Positions 1 through 5,943 of a stretch of DNA of 6,566 nt are shown here, piece after piece. The position numbers were made by a program, and so were the translations under genes. The stretch covers positions 1-6,566 of the forward strand of contig WREN01000131.1 of NCBI GenBank assembly GCA_009779295.1, written 5' to 3'. Source of the DNA: Oscillospiraceae bacterium (GTDB lineage Bacteria; Bacillota; Clostridia; Oscillospirales; CAG-272). A model generated the notes under the pieces. The model saw only the letters and a program-made list of their open reading frames with translations, did no database searches and was not told the origin of the DNA. The first letter of the stretch is position 1. Each line of letters starts with the position of its first letter.

Positions 1-1139
1 AGGGCGACGACGTAACGGGATTTGAATCCCACGGCGATGTAATCTCGGAGAATCTCGTGACGGGCAATTATCCTGGCAGGGCAAGAAACGGCGCGGAAAT
101 GCGCATGGATATTGAGACGGCTTTCTCATATTCGCCGTGCAAACCCAAAGTGAATCTCCATTCGATGTACGGCGAACCCGGCACGACTCCGCGTTCCGAC
201 GTAACGGTCGAGGATTTTCAGAGTTGGGTGGATTGGGCGAAAGCAAACGGTTTCGGAATGGATTTCAATGTTTCGTTCTTCACGCATCCGATGATGAACA
301 ACGGGTTTTCCATTGCGGCTCTCGACAAGAAAACGCGCGACTACTGGATCAAAGCGGGTATCGGCGGGCGTGAAATCGCGAACGAAATCGGCAAACAGCT
401 CGGCGAAGTCTGCATCAATAATATCTGGGTGCCGGACGGCTTGAAGGATCTACCCGCGAACCGTTTCAGATACCGCAGCTATCTTGAGGAATCGCTCGAT
501 GAAATCTTAGAAAAGAAATACGACAAAACCAATATGCGCGATGTGCTCGAAGGCAAACTGTTCGCAATAGGCGTTGAAACGTTCACGGTCGGCTCGCACG
601 AATTTTATCTCGGCTATGCCGCCAAAAACGGAATCGGCGTGTGTATGGATACTGGACATTACCACCCGACTGAATCCATTGTGGATAAAATTTCCTCCGT
701 TTACAACTTCGTTGACACATTACTCCTGCACATCAGCCGCGGAATCCGCTGGGACAGCGACCACGTTCTCATTCAAGGCGACGATTTGACCGCGATCATG
801 AATGAGATCGTCAGAGGCAATCTCTACAGCGGCGGCAAAATGTTCATGGGGCTCGATTACTTCGACGCTTCGGTGAATCGTGTCGCGGCATGGACGATAG
901 GTCTGCGTTCGGCGGGCAAAGCGTTGATTTCCGCGCTGTGCGAACCGTTCGAATTACTCGACCGCGCGGAGCTTGACGGCGATTTCACGTTCAGGCTGGC
1001 GTTGATTGACGAGTGCAAGAACCTGCCGATAAACGATGTCTGGAATTATTTATGCTACAAAAATAAAAAGCCCGTAGGCACGGAGTGGATCGAACAGCTC
1101 AAGAAATACGAAAACGACGTTCAGAAAGCGAGAATTTAA
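1..1139 (+). CDS. rhaA: L-rhamnose isomerase, 5'-truncated by the window edge
   Basis: This enzyme (EC 5.3.1.14) catalyses the reversible conversion of L-rhamnose to L-rhamnulose, the first step of cytoplasmic rhamnose breakdown. The frame is open from the window edge: the first full codon is at 3, and the residues before the GTG at 57 (GDDVTGFES...) match the family's QGDDVxGFE segment. That GTG is therefore an internal valine and the real start lies upstream. About 378 of the roughly 420 family residues are visible. Counting from base 3, the expected metal and active-site residues are present: E192 (GVETFTVGS), D216 and H219 (MDTGHYHPTE), H243 (LLLHISR), D251 and D253 (RWDSDHV) and D285 (GLDYFD). 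TGNYPG and IWVPDG are also characteristic. The stop lies two bases before the dehydrogenase ATG, so the two are probably co-transcribed. I see no frameshift or missing catalytic residue. The assignment rests on remembered similarity to E. coli RhaA along the whole length. Confidence 0.96.
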   Translation, partial: GDDVTGFESHGDVISENLVTGNYPGRARNGAEMRMDIETAFSYSPCKPKVNLHSMYGEPGTTPRSDVTVEDFQSWVDWAKANGFGMDFNVSFFTHPMMNNGFSIAALDKKTRDYWIKAGIGGREIANEIGKQLGEVCINNIWVPDGLKDLPANRFRYRSYLEESLDEILEKKYDKTNMRDVLEGKLFAIGVETFTVGSHEFYLGYAAKNGIGVCMDTGHYHPTESIVDKISSVYNFVDTLLLHISRGIRWDSDHVLIQGDDLTAIMNEIVRGNLYSGGKMFMGLDYFDASVNRVAAWTIGLRSAGKALISALCEPFELLDRAELDGDFTFRLALIDECKNLPINDVWNYLCYKNKKPVGTEWIEQLKKYENDVQKARI

Positions 1140-1141
1140 CT

Positions 1142-2194
1142 ATGAAAGCTAAAGCGGCAGTATACACCGGAATTAACAAACCGTTTGAAATCCGCGAATT
1201 TGAATTGACCGCGCCGCCGTTGGGTATGGCGAAAATCAAACTCGTCGCGAGCGGCGTGTGCGGAACGGATTTACATATCCACAAAGGCAAATTAGCGATT
1301 CCGCCTCCCATGATAATCGGGCATGAATTCGTTGGGCAGGTTGAGGAATTATCGGCGGAGGATTCGAAAAAATATAACATTAACATCGGCGAAAACGTCA
1401 TCGTCGATATAGCGTGCCCGTGCGGCGAATGTAAGTTGTGCCGCGACGGCGACGACGCCAACTGCGTGAACATGGGCGTCACGAACGGCGGCAACCCTGA
1501 CGAACCGCCGCATCTCTGGGGCGGCTACAGTGAGTATAATTACTCACCGGTGCAGAATCTGATAAAAATTCCGAGCGAATTGAATCCCAAAACAACGAGC
1601 GTTTACGCGTGCGCCGGTCCGACCGTCATCCACGCGTTCCAACTTGCCGAGCGCGCGAATTGCAATCTCCACAACGCGCAGACTGCGGTGGTTCAGGGAT
1701 TGGGTCCGGTAGGGACGTTCGCTGTTTTATATCTCGCGGCGATGAAGATACCTAACATCATCGCCATGACTGCGGGAAATACTCCGAAACGAGAGGAACT
1801 CGCGTACAAACTGGGCGCGACGAAAGTTATCGGCGTCGATGAAACCGTCACGGACGCGGATTTGGTTTTTGAAGCGAGCGGCAATCCCGCGGCGTTTGTG
1901 AATGGGATGAACATGCTCCGCAACCGCGGCGTGTATCTCGTGCCGGGGCAGTATTCAAACAGCGGCGGCGTTGAGATTCAGCCGCAATTGATAACGTTCA
2001 AAGCGCTGCATATCATCGGCTCTTCGCAGTATTCGATTAGCGACGTGAAGATGTATATTGAATTTCTGAAGAACAATCAACATCTTTGCACAACCATCGA
2101 CGAATTGATAACGGAGTACAAAGTCGAGGACGTCAACAAGGCGTTTGCCGATATAAACGCAGGCAAAAATGTCAAGACGATTCTGGTGCCATGA
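1142..2194 (+). CDS. Zinc-dependent medium-chain alcohol/polyol dehydrogenase
   Basis: A 350-residue, full-length member of the MDR zinc alcohol dehydrogenase superfamily, cytoplasmic, oxidising an alcohol or reducing a carbonyl with NAD(P). The catalytic zinc site shows C40 (GVCGTDLH) and H61-E62 (GHEF). The structural zinc lobe has C94, C97, C100 and C108. The Rossmann motif GLGPVG lies at 186-191. The end of the second Rossmann strand reads IIAMTAGN, without the acidic residue that usually fixes NAD preference, so NADP(H) or mixed use is possible. A PPHLWGGYSEY segment (122-132) is typical of a subgroup of sorbitol/threonine/hydroxycamphor dehydrogenase-like proteins. The ATG at 1142 is chosen because the family start (MKAKAAVYTG) fits and because an upstream ATG at 1085 would overlap rhaA by 55 bases. 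The ribosome site is weak, which suits translational coupling with rhaA two bases upstream. A role in rhamnose use, such as lactaldehyde reduction, is inferred from position only. Confidence 0.92.
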   Translation: MKAKAAVYTGINKPFEIREFELTAPPLGMAKIKLVASGVCGTDLHIHKGKLAIPPPMIIGHEFVGQVEELSAEDSKKYNINIGENVIVDIACPCGECKLCRDGDDANCVNMGVTNGGNPDEPPHLWGGYSEYNYSPVQNLIKIPSELNPKTTSVYACAGPTVIHAFQLAERANCNLHNAQTAVVQGLGPVGTFAVLYLAAMKIPNIIAMTAGNTPKREELAYKLGATKVIGVDETVTDADLVFEASGNPAAFVNGMNMLRNRGVYLVPGQYSNSGGVEIQPQLITFKALHIIGSSQYSISDVKMYIEFLKNNQHLCTTIDELITEYKVEDVNKAFADINAGKNVKTILVP

Positions 2195-2216
2195 ACATAA
2201 TAAAGAGAAAAATAAT

Positions 2217-2240
2217 GTTACCGGGTAATCGGTAGTTTTT
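2217..2240 (+). terminator. Weak rho-independent terminator after the dehydrogenase
   Basis: TACCG at 2219-2223 pairs with CGGTA at 2230-2234 around the loop GGTAAT. Flanking G-U pairs may lengthen the stem, and a run of five T follows at 2236-2240. It begins 22 bases after the dehydrogenase stop, the expected place for the end of the sugar operon. The stem is short, so it may be leaky; the stronger hairpin at 2484-2517 could act as a backup. Confidence 0.45.
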
Positions 2241-2277
2241 CTGGCGAATTATTGTGATACCTGCCGAAAACCCGCCA

Positions 2278-2457
2278 CTAATTACCAAAAATTTCCTCTT
2301 CACTGCCCCACAAAATATCGAAATCGTTCATAAAACCGATTATATTAGAATTTAACGGCAAAAATTCGTAATGCTTGGGAAAAATCAGCCACGAATTGCA
2401 AACGATGATAATATAATCTGTTTTTTTTGTGTATGGATATAGTATAAAACACAAATC
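2278..2457 (-). other. Orphan 59-codon open frame, possible small gene or gene remnant
   Basis: On the minus strand a frame runs from just after a TAA (2458-2460) to a TAG at 2278-2280 without a stop, 59 sense codons in AT-rich DNA. The translation is protein-like, rich in aromatic and aliphatic residues, with segments such as IIIVCNSWLIFPKHYEF and FLPLNSNIIGFMNDFDIL and an acidic tail (GSEEEIFGN). There is no ATG near its beginning: the only ATG, at 2328, leaves 17 codons, and a TTG at 2454 has no convincing ribosome site. It lies beyond the efflux operon's terminator, so it is probably not part of that operon. It may be the 3' end of a decayed gene, a small gene using a non-ATG start, or chance. 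I do not recognise a family. The run of eight A on this strand (2428-2421) is a plausible frameshift site. Confidence 0.25.
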
Positions 2458-2472
2458 TTACCCGAACCTTAC

Positions 2473-2520
2473 GAATAAAAATAAAACCCGCCGATATAGT
2501 ACAAATCAGCCGGGTTTATT
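2473..2520 (-). terminator. Rho-independent terminator of the efflux operon, possibly bidirectional
   Basis: AAACCCG (2484-2490) and CGGGTTT (2511-2517) form a perfect 7-base-pair stem around a 20-base loop in which GAT and ATC can pair further. Read on the minus strand the stem is followed by TTTTATTTTTATT, and it starts 29 bases past the permease stop, so it fits as the end of the tetR-ABC operon. On the plus strand the stem is followed by TTTATTTTAATTATTT, so it could also stop read-through from the sugar operon. Confidence 0.75.
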
Positions 2521-2545
2521 TTAATTATTTGAACATAGTACATTT

Positions 2546-4204
2546 TTAAATTCCGTTTAAAGTATCGCGTTTATTATAGAAGATAAATCCGACGCTTGTT
2601 AAAACCAACGCAATGACCGTCAGGATAATGAGCGGCACGATGGTAAACTCCTCAAGTGGTATTCTCGGGACATGGTGCATGGGGGAAATGCTGTACAACC
2701 ATTCGGGCAGATCCAACGCGCTGCCTATAAACGAAACGAATACGACAAATCCGAAAAATCCCCAAATAGCTCCGATAGCTTTGGGAAACACACCGACGAT
2801 GAATACCGCAACGCCGATCATGACCCACATTGCCGGGAGGAACGAGAAATATGCCTGCATCAGTTCGTCGAAGTTGAACGGGTTGATTTCGACTATGGCG
2901 TCTGTAGAAAGATACAGCCCGGATGCCATGGCAAATTGCAGCACTGCGCTGGTAATAAACGCCAACGCAACATACCCGCACATGTACTTCCACCGCGGAA
3001 CGACCCGGGCGATAATGTGTTCGGCGCGTCCCTCGCGTTCTTCAGTGCGCGGACGCATAGCGGCGGTTAATATTGGGACAATGCTGACCAGCGTCATCAT
3101 CACCGTGATGAACGCGCCGAAATATGTAACTATTATTCCCGCTTTGTCTGCGTCGGACATGATGTTCAGCACTTCTTCAGGTATACCGATGAGCATCAAA
3201 TACTCCGGACTGTCGCCGATGAAATTCGGCAGGTCGCCCATAACCGACCCATAAGAACCGCCCAATGCGAACATAACGATGATCCACGAAATCAACGCCG
3301 TCCGAAGCAGCCGCCATGACAGCCCGAAAGGAGAACTCAAACTCCTTGGAGCTTTTGCACGTCCCGGTTTGGCGGCGATGAACCCTTGCCCCAAGTCGCG
3401 TATGGTATTTAGCTTATAGGCGGCAGCGGATATAACTGCGGTCAATAACAAGAGCACCAGCGTCGGCCAGATATAATTATTAACGTAGATTTGAGAACGC
3501 GTTGCCAGTCCGAGCGGACTTAGACATGCTATAAAATCATTGCCCTGCGCGTCGCCGACGGCGCGGATCATATAAAAAATACCGAGAGTCAAACCCGACA
3601 TGGCGGAAGCCCCGCCGGAGCTTGAGGACAATTGGCAGAACAACGCGGTAATGGCCGCAAAGATCAGTCCGGACATACCGATTACCACGCCGTACAGCAT
3701 ACTGCCGCCCCAACCCATACCCTCGACGCCCGTCACTGCGATTCCCGCGCCGGTCAGCACGGCGAGTACGGCGTTGATAATAACGGCTGAAATCATAGTT
3801 GCGTTCAGATTGGCGATACGGCCGACAGGCAGGGACCGCACGACTTCCGCGCGCCCTCTTTCCTCATCGGCGCGCGTATGACGGACGACGAAAAATATGT
3901 TCATCAAAGCCACAGCGATGATAACCCATATCAGCATAAATCCGCTGTACATCGCGCCCATGCCGAAAATGTCGGCGTCGCCTAAACCATAGATCGGTCC
4001 CATCATGGAAACCATAAGCGGGTTGTCATAGATCTGCGCTACCGTCAGTCGGGCTTCCTCACCCGGGAACATTACATCCATACCGGGCGCGAGGACTATT
4101 GAAAAAGCAACCAATATGACGATCCATATCAAAATTGTCATTCGGTCGCGCCTCAGGATTGAACGCGTCAGCTTGAGAGACGTATCAAAATATCCGTGGA
4201 ACAT
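2546..4204 (-). CDS. ABC-2 type multidrug/antibiotic exporter permease (TnrB3/COG3559-like)
   Basis: A 552-residue inner-membrane permease of the large ABC-2 class annotated as exporters of polyketide antibiotics. About twelve hydrophobic segments are visible, six per half: near residues 22-40, 89-106, 134-158, 168-190, 202-218 and 246-264, then 301-316, 356-380, 408-428, 454-473, 476-498 and 522-543. Each half carries the family's cytoplasmic motif, RADEERGRAEVVRSLPVGR (111-129) and RTEEREGRAEHIIARVVPR (386-404), which points to an internal duplication. The usual length is about 530-550, so the gene is complete. I chose ATG at 4204: GGAGG at 4215-4219 lies 10 bases away, with G-rich sequence giving closer pairings, against only 4 bases for the TTG at 4210. 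The ATPase stop is two bases upstream, so translational coupling is likely. The transported compound cannot be deduced; drug or peptide export is family knowledge. Confidence 0.92.
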   Translation of the reverse strand: MFHGYFDTSLKLTRSILRRDRMTILIWIVILVAFSIVLAPGMDVMFPGEEARLTVAQIYDNPLMVSMMGPIYGLGDADIFGMGAMYSGFMLIWVIIAVALMNIFFVVRHTRADEERGRAEVVRSLPVGRIANLNATMISAVIINAVLAVLTGAGIAVTGVEGMGWGGSMLYGVVIGMSGLIFAAITALFCQLSSSSGGASAMSGLTLGIFYMIRAVGDAQGNDFIACLSPLGLATRSQIYVNNYIWPTLVLLLLTAVISAAAYKLNTIRDLGQGFIAAKPGRAKAPRSLSSPFGLSWRLLRTALISWIIVMFALGGSYGSVMGDLPNFIGDSPEYLMLIGIPEEVLNIMSDADKAGIIVTYFGAFITVMMTLVSIVPILTAAMRPRTEEREGRAEHIIARVVPRWKYMCGYVALAFITSAVLQFAMASGLYLSTDAIVEINPFNFDELMQAYFSFLPAMWVMIGVAVFIVGVFPKAIGAIWGFFGFVVFVSFIGSALDLPEWLYSISPMHHVPRIPLEEFTIVPLIILTVIALVLTSVGFIFYNKRDTLNGI

Positions 4205-4206
4205 AA

Positions 4207-5100
4207 TCAAACCCCCTCCGCGCTGTAATGCAGCATGAACAGGTCTTCCAATGTCGGCGGCGCGCTGTCTAATTTTTTGAGTCCGAATTTAGTGAGATGG
4301 ATCATGACTGCGCCGAGCTCGCTGTTGTCAACCTGGAAGGTCAATGCGTTTTCGCTCATACGGAGATCGTGGATTCCTTTAAACGCCTCAAAACCTTCGA
4401 CTTTGCTCTCCGTTTCGACATGGATCGTATTGCGTGTCAGATGGCGCAGTTCGGCTAACGATCCGGTTTCAACAAGTTTCCCGTTGCGGATGATACCCAC
4501 CCTGTCGCACAGTCTCTCCACTTCGGACAGGATATGACTGGAAAGGAAAATCCCCTTGCCGTTATTTTTTTGTTCCTGCACATACTCCTGAAATACCAGT
4601 TCCATCAACGGGTCAAGCCCGCTTGTCGGTTCGTCAAGTATGAACATATCGGCGTTCGACGCGAACGCCGCGACAAGCGCCACCTTCTGCCGGTTGCCTT
4701 TGGAGTAAGTCCGGCATTTTTTTGTCGGATCGAGGTCGAAATCCTTCAGTAATTTTTCACGGCGTGCCTTATCATGCTTTCCGCGCAGGGATACAAAAAG
4801 ATCAATGACTTCGCCGCCCGTCAGATTGGGCCATAAATTAACGTCTCCCGGCACATAAGCGATCCTCTTATGGATTTCGACGGCGTCCTTCCATGCGTCA
4901 AGACCGAATACTTTCGCGCTGCCGCCGGAAGCTTGCAGGATTCCGAGCAGCACGCGGATGGTTGTAGTCTTACCGGCTCCGTTAGGGCCGATATAACCGA
5001 ACACCTCACCTTCGTTTACCGTCAGATCGATATTGTCAAGCGCAGTGAATTTCCCGAATTTCTTTGTAAGATTTTTGATTTCCAGACTTAAAACAGACAT
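4207..5100 (-). CDS. ABC transporter ATP-binding protein of an efflux system
   Basis: A 297-residue ATPase that powers the neighbouring permease at the cytoplasmic face of the membrane. Walker A is GPNGAGKTT (38-46), the signature region is YSKGNRQKV (132-140) in place of LSGGQ, Walker B is MFILDEP (152-158) with catalytic E157, the D-loop is SGLDP (160-164), and the switch histidine is H189 (LSSHIL). The Q-loop position reads AYVPGD (81-86), with glycine where most ABC ATPases have glutamine; from memory this and the YSKGNRQKV signature recur in ATPases paired with TnrB3-like permeases. The 80-residue C-terminal part after the nucleotide-binding domain is typical of DrrA/CcmA-like drug-export ATPases. 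The start is firm: AGGAGGA at 5107-5113 lies 7 bases from the ATG and directly follows the TetR stop. It is the second gene of the operon, between regulator and permease. Confidence 0.96.
   Translation of the reverse strand: MSVLSLEIKNLTKKFGKFTALDNIDLTVNEGEVFGYIGPNGAGKTTTIRVLLGILQASGGSAKVFGLDAWKDAVEIHKRIAYVPGDVNLWPNLTGGEVIDLFVSLRGKHDKARREKLLKDFDLDPTKKCRTYSKGNRQKVALVAAFASNADMFILDEPTSGLDPLMELVFQEYVQEQKNNGKGIFLSSHILSEVERLCDRVGIIRNGKLVETGSLAELRHLTRNTIHVETESKVEGFEAFKGIHDLRMSENALTFQVDNSELGAVMIHLTKFGLKKLDSAPPTLEDLFMLHYSAEGV
4212..4219 (-). promoter_or_regulatory. Ribosome binding site that decides the permease start
   Basis: On the minus strand GGAGGGGG lies inside the last codons of the ATPase gene. 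Its GGAGG core is 10 bases from the ATG at 4204 but only 4 from the in-frame TTG at 4210 that would overlap the ATPase stop. The spacing favours the ATG. Confidence 0.7.
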
Positions 5101-5113
5101 AATGCGTCCTCCT

Positions 5114-5719
5114 TTATTTATAAAAATATTTTTTCATGATATCAAGGCAAGCAAACAATTCATACATATTCTTTTCAATTTCGCCGATGTTGAATCCCTG
5201 CTTCATACTATTTCCCATTCCCTCTCCGGCCCAGACCAAGAGCTTATTTATAAGTTTTGTATCGACGTCGTCCTTGAATTTCGACATATCAATATCTGCA
5301 AAAACCCAGCGTTCTCTGAGCGCTAAGCTGTTAGCCATAAATTCTTGGATTTCGGTTTTAACTTCCGGATCATCTTCCATGTAGAGGCTTGCCAGAAAAT
5401 TGAAAATCGCCGGATGGTTTTTAATCAAAGTAATTTTTATATTTGTCATCATTTTAATATTGTCGAAAAAATCCGTTATACTTGAATCGTAGTTTTGTTC
5501 CATTGATTCCGCCATGCTTTTACCGCACATCTCCGCCAAATACAGGTAGAGATTTTTTTTGCTTCCAAAGTAATAATTGATCGTCCCTTTTGCTATTCCG
5601 GCTTCGTCGGTTATATCGGCTATCGATGCTTTCTTATATCCGTTCCGGCCGAAAACATTCAGCGCCGCATTTATAAGGCTTTCCTGTTTCTCGGCGTGCG
5701 GGTTAGCGTAAACTCCCAT
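5114..5719 (-). CDS. TetR/AcrR family transcriptional repressor of the efflux operon
   Basis: A 201-residue regulator with an N-terminal TetR DNA-binding domain at about residues 11-57: KQESLINAALNVFGRNGYKK, then the helix-turn-helix with ASIADITDEAGIAKG and the recognition helix GTINYYFGSKKNLY. The remaining 140 residues form the ligand-binding and dimerisation part, which varies between members, so the inducer cannot be inferred. The ATG at 5719 has GGAGG at 5727-5731 with a 7-base gap, a strong choice. It is the first gene of the operon and lies 13 bases before the ATPase ATG, so the regulator, ATPase and permease share one transcript. A consensus promoter is upstream at 5794-5822, and the repeats around it are candidate operator. 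Autorepression relieved by a transported compound is the usual pattern for such operons and is inferred here. Confidence 0.95.
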   Translation of the reverse strand: MGVYANPHAEKQESLINAALNVFGRNGYKKASIADITDEAGIAKGTINYYFGSKKNLYLYLAEMCGKSMAESMEQNYDSSITDFFDNIKMMTNIKITLIKNHPAIFNFLASLYMEDDPEVKTEIQEFMANSLALRERWVFADIDMSKFKDDVDTKLINKLLVWAGEGMGNSMKQGFNIGEIEKNMYELFACLDIMKKYFYK

Positions 5720-5744
5720 AAATATCCCTCCCTCTTTATGATTT

Positions 5745-5800
5745 TGAACGATTGATTATGAATATTATAGTTTGAACAATTCGTACTGAACATATTGTAT
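5745..5800. repeat. Four TGAAC/TGAAT direct repeats at 14-base spacing, candidate operator
   Basis: TGAAC or TGAAT begins at 5745, 5759, 5773 and 5787, exactly 14 bases apart each time. The units read TGAACGATTGATTA, TGAATATTATAGTT, TGAACAATTCGTAC and TGAACATATTGTAT. The first and third also share an 11-base block, TTTGAAC(G/A)ATT, starting at 5743 and 5771. The array covers the -10 box and most of the leader of the minus-strand promoter, where a repressor would block transcription. An alternative operator is the inverted repeat ACAAT/ATTGT (5776-5780 and 5794-5798). Confidence 0.45.
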
Positions 5801-5822
5801 CATAAAAATTTTTACTTGTCAA
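5794..5822 (-). promoter_or_regulatory. Sigma-A/sigma-70 promoter of the tetR-ABC operon
   Basis: On the minus strand TTGACA (5822-5817) is followed after 17 bases by TACAAT (5799-5794), with TG one base upstream of the -10 box as an extended -10 element. Transcription would begin near 5787, giving a leader of about 68 bases before the TetR ATG. Both hexamers are at or one base from consensus. Confidence 0.85.
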
Positions 5823-5824
5823 GT
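5814..5824. promoter_or_regulatory. Palindrome over the -35 box of the efflux promoter
   Basis: ACTTG-T-CAAGT is a perfect 5-base-arm palindrome that contains the minus-strand -35 hexamer. It could be a half of the repressor site, or may simply follow from the TTGACA sequence. It is too short and its loop too small to be a terminator, although seven T follow it. Confidence 0.25.
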
Positions 5825-5862
5825 TTTTTTAAAATCTTTTTGCGGTAAACTTATAATTTCCC

Positions 5863-5891
5863 TTGACATAACGGCATGTAAATATTATACT
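5863..5891 (+). promoter_or_regulatory. Sigma-A/sigma-70 promoter of the divergent membrane-protein gene
   Basis: TTGACA (5863-5868) and TATACT (5886-5891) are separated by exactly 17 bases. The start of transcription would be near 5898, about 46 bases before the ATG at 5944. The two divergent -35 boxes are 40 bases apart, back to back. Confidence 0.85.
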
Positions 5892-5943
5892 ATAAGCATG
5901 AGTTAATAAAATTAAAAAAAAATTTTTATGAAAAGAGTAAAAT

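Larger units (their letters stand above)
2195..2545. other. Convergent intergenic region
   Basis: This 351-base, AT-rich stretch lies between the stop of the dehydrogenase (+) and the stop of the ABC permease (-). It holds the weak plus-strand terminator at 2217-2240, the orphan minus-strand reading frame at 2278-2457 and the strong hairpin at 2473-2520. A run of eight T at 2421-2428 and a TATAAT at 2412-2417 are present, but the latter has no well-spaced -35 partner. I see no tRNA, small-RNA signature or mobile element in it. Confidence 0.7.

Noticed and set aside
57..59. GTG as the start codon of rhaA
   Set aside because: The frame continues upstream to the window edge and the upstream residues match the RhaA family, so the GTG is an internal valine codon.
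1085..1141. Upstream ATG extending the dehydrogenase by 19 residues
   Set aside because: It would overlap rhaA by 55 bases and add a highly charged tail not found in the family; the ATG at 1142 gives the canonical N-terminus.
1099..1494. Minus-strand open frame opposite the dehydrogenase
   Set aside because: It covers the zinc-site region of a well-supported gene on the other strand and has no ribosome site or recognisable domain.
2426..2455. Inverted repeat TTTGTGT/ACACAAA as a terminator or operator
   Set aside because: Arms are 7 bases with a 16-base loop and mostly A/T; neither direction has a fitting T-run after the stem, and no gene start is nearby.
2613..3254. Long plus-strand open frame opposite the permease gene
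   Set aside because: It is antisense to a clear, full-length membrane protein and shows no family features; such frames are expected opposite GC-rich codon positions.
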